From Propionibacteriaceae bacterium (GTDB taxonomy: Bacteria > Actinomycetota > Actinomycetes > Propionibacteriales > Propionibacteriaceae), in contig WQZD01000008.1 of the NCBI GenBank assembly GCA_009780915.1, positions 1-64,000 on the forward strand: a stretch of 64,000 nucleotides of DNA. Direction: 5' to 3'. The position numbers and the translations under genes were made by a program. Positions 61,001 to 64,000 of the stretch are shown here, piece after piece. Under the pieces are notes generated by a model. It ran no database searches and was not told the origin of the DNA. It saw only the letters and a list, made by a program, of their open reading frames with translations. Numbering within the stretch: position 1 is the stretch's first letter; every line of letters starts with the position of its first letter.

Positions 61001-64000
61001 AGCTGCCCACCACCTGAGAGGTGGTCGGGGAGATGCTCAAGGTGGCATTCGCCACTGTCCCTGAACCGAAGTTCAAGGTGATCGTGCCATCCGTGGTCAC
61101 CCGTCCGTCCATGCTCCTGGACGTCACGGGGACGAGACCGTCGATCCGAACGCTGGCCACATGAGCCGCGGCCACCGTCGAACGGTACTGGATCTCGCTG
61201 GTCCCATCGGCGGCCGTCGCCGGAATCGGCGTGACGATCGTCAGCGCACTATCCGTCGTCGTCGATGTGACCGCTGCACCCTGCACCGGGTTGCCGTACT
61301 TGTCATACGCGTACGCCATGGCCGTGTCGGATGCAGACCCATTGGCCTCCACGCCGTCCACCGTCACCTCGACGCGCGTCACATTGTCAGGATTGACCGG
61401 GTTGCAATTGACCACGCACACCGGACCAGCCTTGAACGACACCGTCTGAGGACTCGCCTTCGTGCGATCGCCGCCACCGCCCACATCCGTGGGAACACCA
61501 TTCTTCGGGAGGGTCGCATGGACACTCACCGTGGTGACGAGCAGCGACGACACCGTCACGGTGCACACACCGTCGGGGTTCGTCTGGCAGGATGTCGCGC
61601 TCAGCGACGCCGGGGAGGCCGGATCGAGGTAGAACGAGAAGGTCGCATCGGGAACGATGTTCCCAGTCGTGTCCTTCGCCGTCACCGTCACCGTGTACCC
61701 GTCGCCCACCGTGATCGGCGACGCCGGGGTGATCACCATCTCCGACATGGCCGGATCGGCCGCGCCGTTGGTGAACCGGATCTGGTTCATGACACCCGTC
61801 ACCGGGCGCAGGCTGTCGATCGTGCCTTCAGCGGTGAACGTGCCGGCTTTGGTCGACGTCCACGCGACCATCGCGGTGCCGTCAGCGCCCGTGGTCGTCG
61901 TCTGCGTCCGCGGGGTCAGGTAACCGGTCAACTCACCAGTGGACTGGTCGATCACGAGGACTGTCGCACCAGGCACCACGTTGCCGTAGTGGTCGTACGC
62001 CCATGCCTTGGCCGTGTCTTGCGCCTGGCCATTGGCCATGCGGTCATTGTCGACCATCTCGAACCGAGTCAGATGAGTCGGGTCGACCGGCTCACAGTTG
62101 CTCACGCACACACCGCCATGGACGAACGTCACATGAGGATGCTGCAAGAACGCGACGCCATCGACAGCGCCCGACACCTCGAACTCACCGACCAGCTTCG
62201 ACGTGGCTGAGTAGGTGTACACACCAGGAGCGGACTCCAGGAAGTTGGTGATCGTCAGATCAGGCAGACCCGTAGGAGCGACACTGACACCCGAGACGAC
62301 CAGCTGAGCGCTCGTCAGACCCGTGATGGGGTTGTCGTACTGGTCATGCGCCACGCCTGTGATCGTCACAAGCGCGCCAACCGTCTGAGTGGGCGGATCC
62401 AGGCTCAAAGTCGAGTTGCCGGGATCAAAGGGACCGTGGGTGAACGTCACATGAGGACGCTGAGTCAACTGCACGCCTTCAACGACCGCCGACACCTCGA
62501 ACTCACCGATCTTCAGCGAGGTCGCGTCATAGGTGTACACACCCGGAGTGATTTCCTGGAAGTTCGACAAGGTCAAATTCGGCAACCCTGTTGGGCTCAC
62601 GCTCTGACCAGTCACAACGACCTGGCTCTCAGGCAGCCCGGTGATCGGGACATCAGACCCGTTCCGGACTGTCACCGTGATCGTCACGAGATCACCGACC
62701 ACCTGGGTGGGCGGGTCGACCGTCACATTCGAATGGTCAACATTGGGAAGGTCCTGATGGAACGTCACATGAGGACGCTGCGTCAACGGCACGCCCGCGA
62801 CAACAGCCGACACCTCGAACTCACCAGGCACTGGCGACGTCGCATCATAGGTGTACACACCGGGAGAGGTCTCCTGGAAGTTCGACAAGGTCAAATTCGG
62901 CAACCCTGTTGGGCCCACATCTTGACCAGTCACAACGACCTGGCTCTGCGGCAAGCCCGTCACCGGGTTATCCTCTTGATCACGAACCGTGGCCGTGATC
63001 TTCACCATGTCATTAATGACCTGCACTGTCGGCTGTACCGTCAGATTCGAGTTACCAGGATTAGGCGGACCAGCATGGAACGTCACATGAGGACGCTGCG
63101 TCAACTGCACGCCCTCGACGACGGCCGACACCTCGAACTCGCCAGCCTTCGCCGACGTCGCATCATAAGTGTACACACCAGGAGAGGTTTCCTGGAAATT
63201 CGACAAGGTCAAATTCGGCAACCCTACGGGATCCACACTCTGACCAGTCACAACAACCTGGCTCTCAGGCAACCCGGCGATCGGGGCATCAGACGCGTCC
63301 CGGACCGTCACCGTGATCGTCACCATCAGGTCGACCTCCTGGTAATTCGGCTGCACCTCTACGTTGGAGTAGCGAGTATCGGGAAGGTCCTGGGTGAACG
63401 TCACATGAGGACGCTGCGTCAACTGCACACCCTCAACCACAGCCGATACCTCGAACTCACCGACCTGGGCCGATGTCGCATCATAGGTGTACACACCGGG
63501 AGAGGTCTCCTGGAAATTCGACAACGTCAGATTCGGCAACCCTGTGGGGCTCACACTCTGACCAGTCACAACAACCTGGCTCTGCGGCAAACCCGTCACC
63601 GGATTGTCCTCAACGTCACGCACTGTGACCGTGACCTTGACCATATCATTGATCACCTGGTAGGTCGGCTGCACCGTCACATTCGAGTGACCAGGATCAG
63701 GCGGACCAAAATAGAACGTCACATGAGGACGCTGCGTCAACTGCACGCCCGCAACCACAGCCGACACCTCGAACTCGCCAACCTTCGCCGACGTCGCATC
63801 ATAGGTGTACACACCGGGAGCGATCTCCTGGAAATTCGACAACGTCAAATTCGGCAACCCTGTCGGGCTCACACTCTGACCAGTCACAACAACCTGGCTC
63901 TGCGGCAGTCCCGTCACCGGGTTATCCTCTTGGTCACGAACCGTAGCCGTGATCGTGACCGTGTGGTCGATCTCCTGCGTGGGCGGGCTCACCGTCAGAT
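58047..64000 (-). CDS. Second giant Ig-repeat surface protein, 5' end outside the window
   Basis: At least 1984 residues are visible and the frame is open to the window edge, so the signal peptide and N-terminus are missing. From the visible N-terminal side: at least six near-identical 106-residue repeats (GQSVSPTGLPNLTLSNFQE, YTYDATS, EFEVSAVV, TQRPHVTF), then Big_1-like repeats each headed by a C-x3-6-C pair (VCVSNCEPVDP, VCVVNCNPVNP, VCTQNCEPVD, VCSQLEGCQPVDP, VCVTEADCVIPP, VCVKEAGCDIPP). Then come an Ig domain with CTAVVQANKTWTC, a stalk domain (EVSGTTDKDTTVTVRDD), a further beta domain, and the anchor: IKTGGTVDGS, a helix and RRKDRELIS. It is probably a wall- or membrane-anchored adhesin. 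The end of the protein resembles that of the 15672-24728 protein. Confidence 0.75.
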   Translation of the reverse strand, partial: LTVSPPTQEIDHTVTITATVRDQEDNPVTGLPQSQVVVTGQSVSPTGLPNLTLSNFQEIAPGVYTYDATSAKVGEFEVSAVVAGVQLTQRPHVTFYFGPPDPGHSNVTVQPTYQVINDMVKVTVTVRDVEDNPVTGLPQSQVVVTGQSVSPTGLPNLTLSNFQETSPGVYTYDATSAQVGEFEVSAVVEGVQLTQRPHVTFTQDLPDTRYSNVEVQPNYQEVDLMVTITVTVRDASDAPIAGLPESQVVVTGQSVDPVGLPNLTLSNFQETSPGVYTYDATSAKAGEFEVSAVVEGVQLTQRPHVTFHAGPPNPGNSNLTVQPTVQVINDMVKITATVRDQEDNPVTGLPQSQVVVTGQDVGPTGLPNLTLSNFQETSPGVYTYDATSPVPGEFEVSAVVAGVPLTQRPHVTFHQDLPNVDHSNVTVDPPTQVVGDLVTITVTVRNGSDVPITGLPESQVVVTGQSVSPTGLPNLTLSNFQEITPGVYTYDATSLKIGEFEVSAVVEGVQLTQRPHVTFTHGPFDPGNSTLSLDPPTQTVGALVTITGVAHDQYDNPITGLTSAQLVVSGVSVAPTGLPDLTITNFLESAPGVYTYSATSKLVGEFEVSGAVDGVAFLQHPHVTFVHGGVCVSNCEPVDPTHLTRFEMVDNDRMANGQAQDTAKAWAYDHYGNVVPGATVLVIDQSTGELTGYLTPRTQTTTTGADGTAMVAWTSTKAGTFTAEGTIDSLRPVTGVMNQIRFTNGAADPAMSEMVITPASPITVGDGYTVTVTAKDTTGNIVPDATFSFYLDPASPASLSATSCQTNPDGVCTVTVSSLLVTTVSVHATLPKNGVPTDVGGGGDRTKASPQTVSFKAGPVCVVNCNPVNPDNVTRVEVTVDGVEANGSASDTAMAYAYDKYGNPVQGAAVTSTTTDSALTIVTPIPATAADGTSEIQYRSTVAAAHVASVRIDGLVPVTSRSMDGRVTTDGTITLNFGSGTVANATLSISPTTSQVVGSLFTVTATMKDASGNPVSGAVAAFPPVADLTFSAASCTTGADGTCTVTVTSKLVGTYTVSALQGGLPFRNTVDAVFTHGPVCTQNCEPVDTTHITRVEVTQDGREADGVAQDIAKVWAYDRYGNAVPGAVVASTPVAGETALTIQPDIAVTDADGISTIWYTSTVMGTHHADVTVDTQIPQGSPVAVSFGNGNGDPGHSGWVITPAGPLTVGQGTANTYTATATIHDKTDNPVQNAVVSFAINPTGPTWVTQNSCITNASGICSVQVWSTKSGTYAVTASIVAGAINNTTTGQPAASVAWKADQVCSQLEGCQPVDPNLPAELRTRVEVTTDNATANLVDRDVATVWAFDKWGNAVEGALVQSTTTDAKLNIQTGIDPISADGTSTIWYTSMVAGAHIASVTADGFRPVGDPITLNFVAGPVCVTEADCVIPPDSPSYDNKDLQTHVTVTKDNQPVTGDPDQVTGYAFDKYGNVVAGVDFNFAKVISTDDLVIDPVCTTNAQGTCVVNGRAMKEGAHQATASVNGTELVDHGSPVTLNFQHGDVCVKEAGCDIPPDSPSYNDVTLQTHVAVTTNDQKIGDSDVITGYAFDMYGNPVPDTTFDIATADQKLELAGTKTFIPTSPLKVGPNGTNTMPATSYVVGSHVARASVNGTELTDHGSPMDLRFTGGPAAPVITDPVNNTTTNDPKLPISGTGDNPGDTVTVADQTSDVCTAVVQANKTWTCTPDQPLKDGDHTLVAHETDVNGNTSGPSNEVKVTIDTVKPNPPVPDPSNGSEVSGTTDKDTTVTVRDDQGQPIKGCIDIVPDSQGVFMCKPDTRIPAGETVTLVAKDEAGNVSDPAPLVISALTLELAYPTRNPLENQVATGYNFNPNERVHFVLGTVDLGYATADPKGTVTLSFAVPANTPNGTQTLTATGDTSGPVQASFMVTVETQGQVTPTPEPSIKTGGTVDGSGSLRGLAACLLVAGAVIGVGAGLRRKDRELIS
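62133..64000 (-). repeat. 318-bp tandem repeats (106 codons), at least six copies
   Basis: The marker ATGAGGA[CT]GC occurs at 62133, 62451, 62769, 63087, 63405 and 63723, exactly 318 bp apart each time. Neighbouring units are highly similar over long stretches, so they are recent or homogenised duplications. The array continues beyond the window edge. Confidence 0.9.

Noticed and set aside
62133..64000. CRISPR or rRNA-like repeat array
   Set aside because: The 318-bp units are coding, in one frame, and have no spacers.

Overview
The window looks like chromosomal DNA of a high-GC Gram-positive bacterium (Actinomycetota). The best evidence is the actinobacterial DUF6049-MurJ pair (30.4-35.9 kb), in which MurJ carries a cytoplasmic pseudokinase and an extracellular domain as in mycobacterial MviN. 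A septum-formation-type lipoprotein, many secreted or lipid-anchored proteins, and several start codons lying 6-7 nt downstream of a TANNNT -10 box (leaderless transcripts) agree with this. I could not fix the family or genus from sequence alone.

Region 1 (about 0.1-15.5 kb) is an accessory, relatively AT-rich island. It holds a signal-peptide-less peptidoglycan-binding/DUF1906 protein, two small leaderless proteins of unknown function, a reverse-strand array of related lipoproteins (five intact, one frameshifted, three decayed), and a 1440-aa secreted protein that joins a lytic-transglycosylase-like domain to a golvesin-like domain and an SGNH/GDSL hydrolase, followed by three more exported proteins. 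This is the best candidate for an undescribed system; I read it as cell-envelope remodelling or interbacterial antagonism, but the function is inferred.

Region 2 (15.7-24.7 kb) is one 3018-residue surface protein made of Ig-like repeats. Region 3 (24.8-30.4 kb) is an ABC exporter whose ATPase has an approximately 600-residue low-complexity tail, divergent from a PadR regulator and a HAAS/pentapeptide-repeat protein, with a palindromic operator inside the PadR promoter.

Region 4 (30.4-58 kb) is mostly housekeeping and envelope biology: DUF6049, MurJ, a GATase/carboxylate-amine ligase pair, a class A penicillin-binding protein with a PASTA domain, a PEBP-family protein, an FAD/Fe-S D-lactate-dehydrogenase-like enzyme, an ABC1 kinase with an AbrB-type regulator, an isochorismatase-family hydrolase, an S4 RNA-binding protein, a cation/proton antiporter, a proline/threonine-rich surface protein, an ArsB/NhaD-type transporter, glutamine synthetase, a gene truncated by an IS3 remnant, tRNA-Ser(CGA) overlapping tadA, and a zinc alcohol dehydrogenase.

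Region 5 (58.0-64.0 kb) is the 3' part of a second giant repeat protein on the reverse strand, cut by the window edge. Its last Ig-like domains and C-terminal anchor resemble those of the first giant protein. Both end in a TGG-x-VDGS motif, a hydrophobic helix and a basic tail, without a canonical LPxTG.
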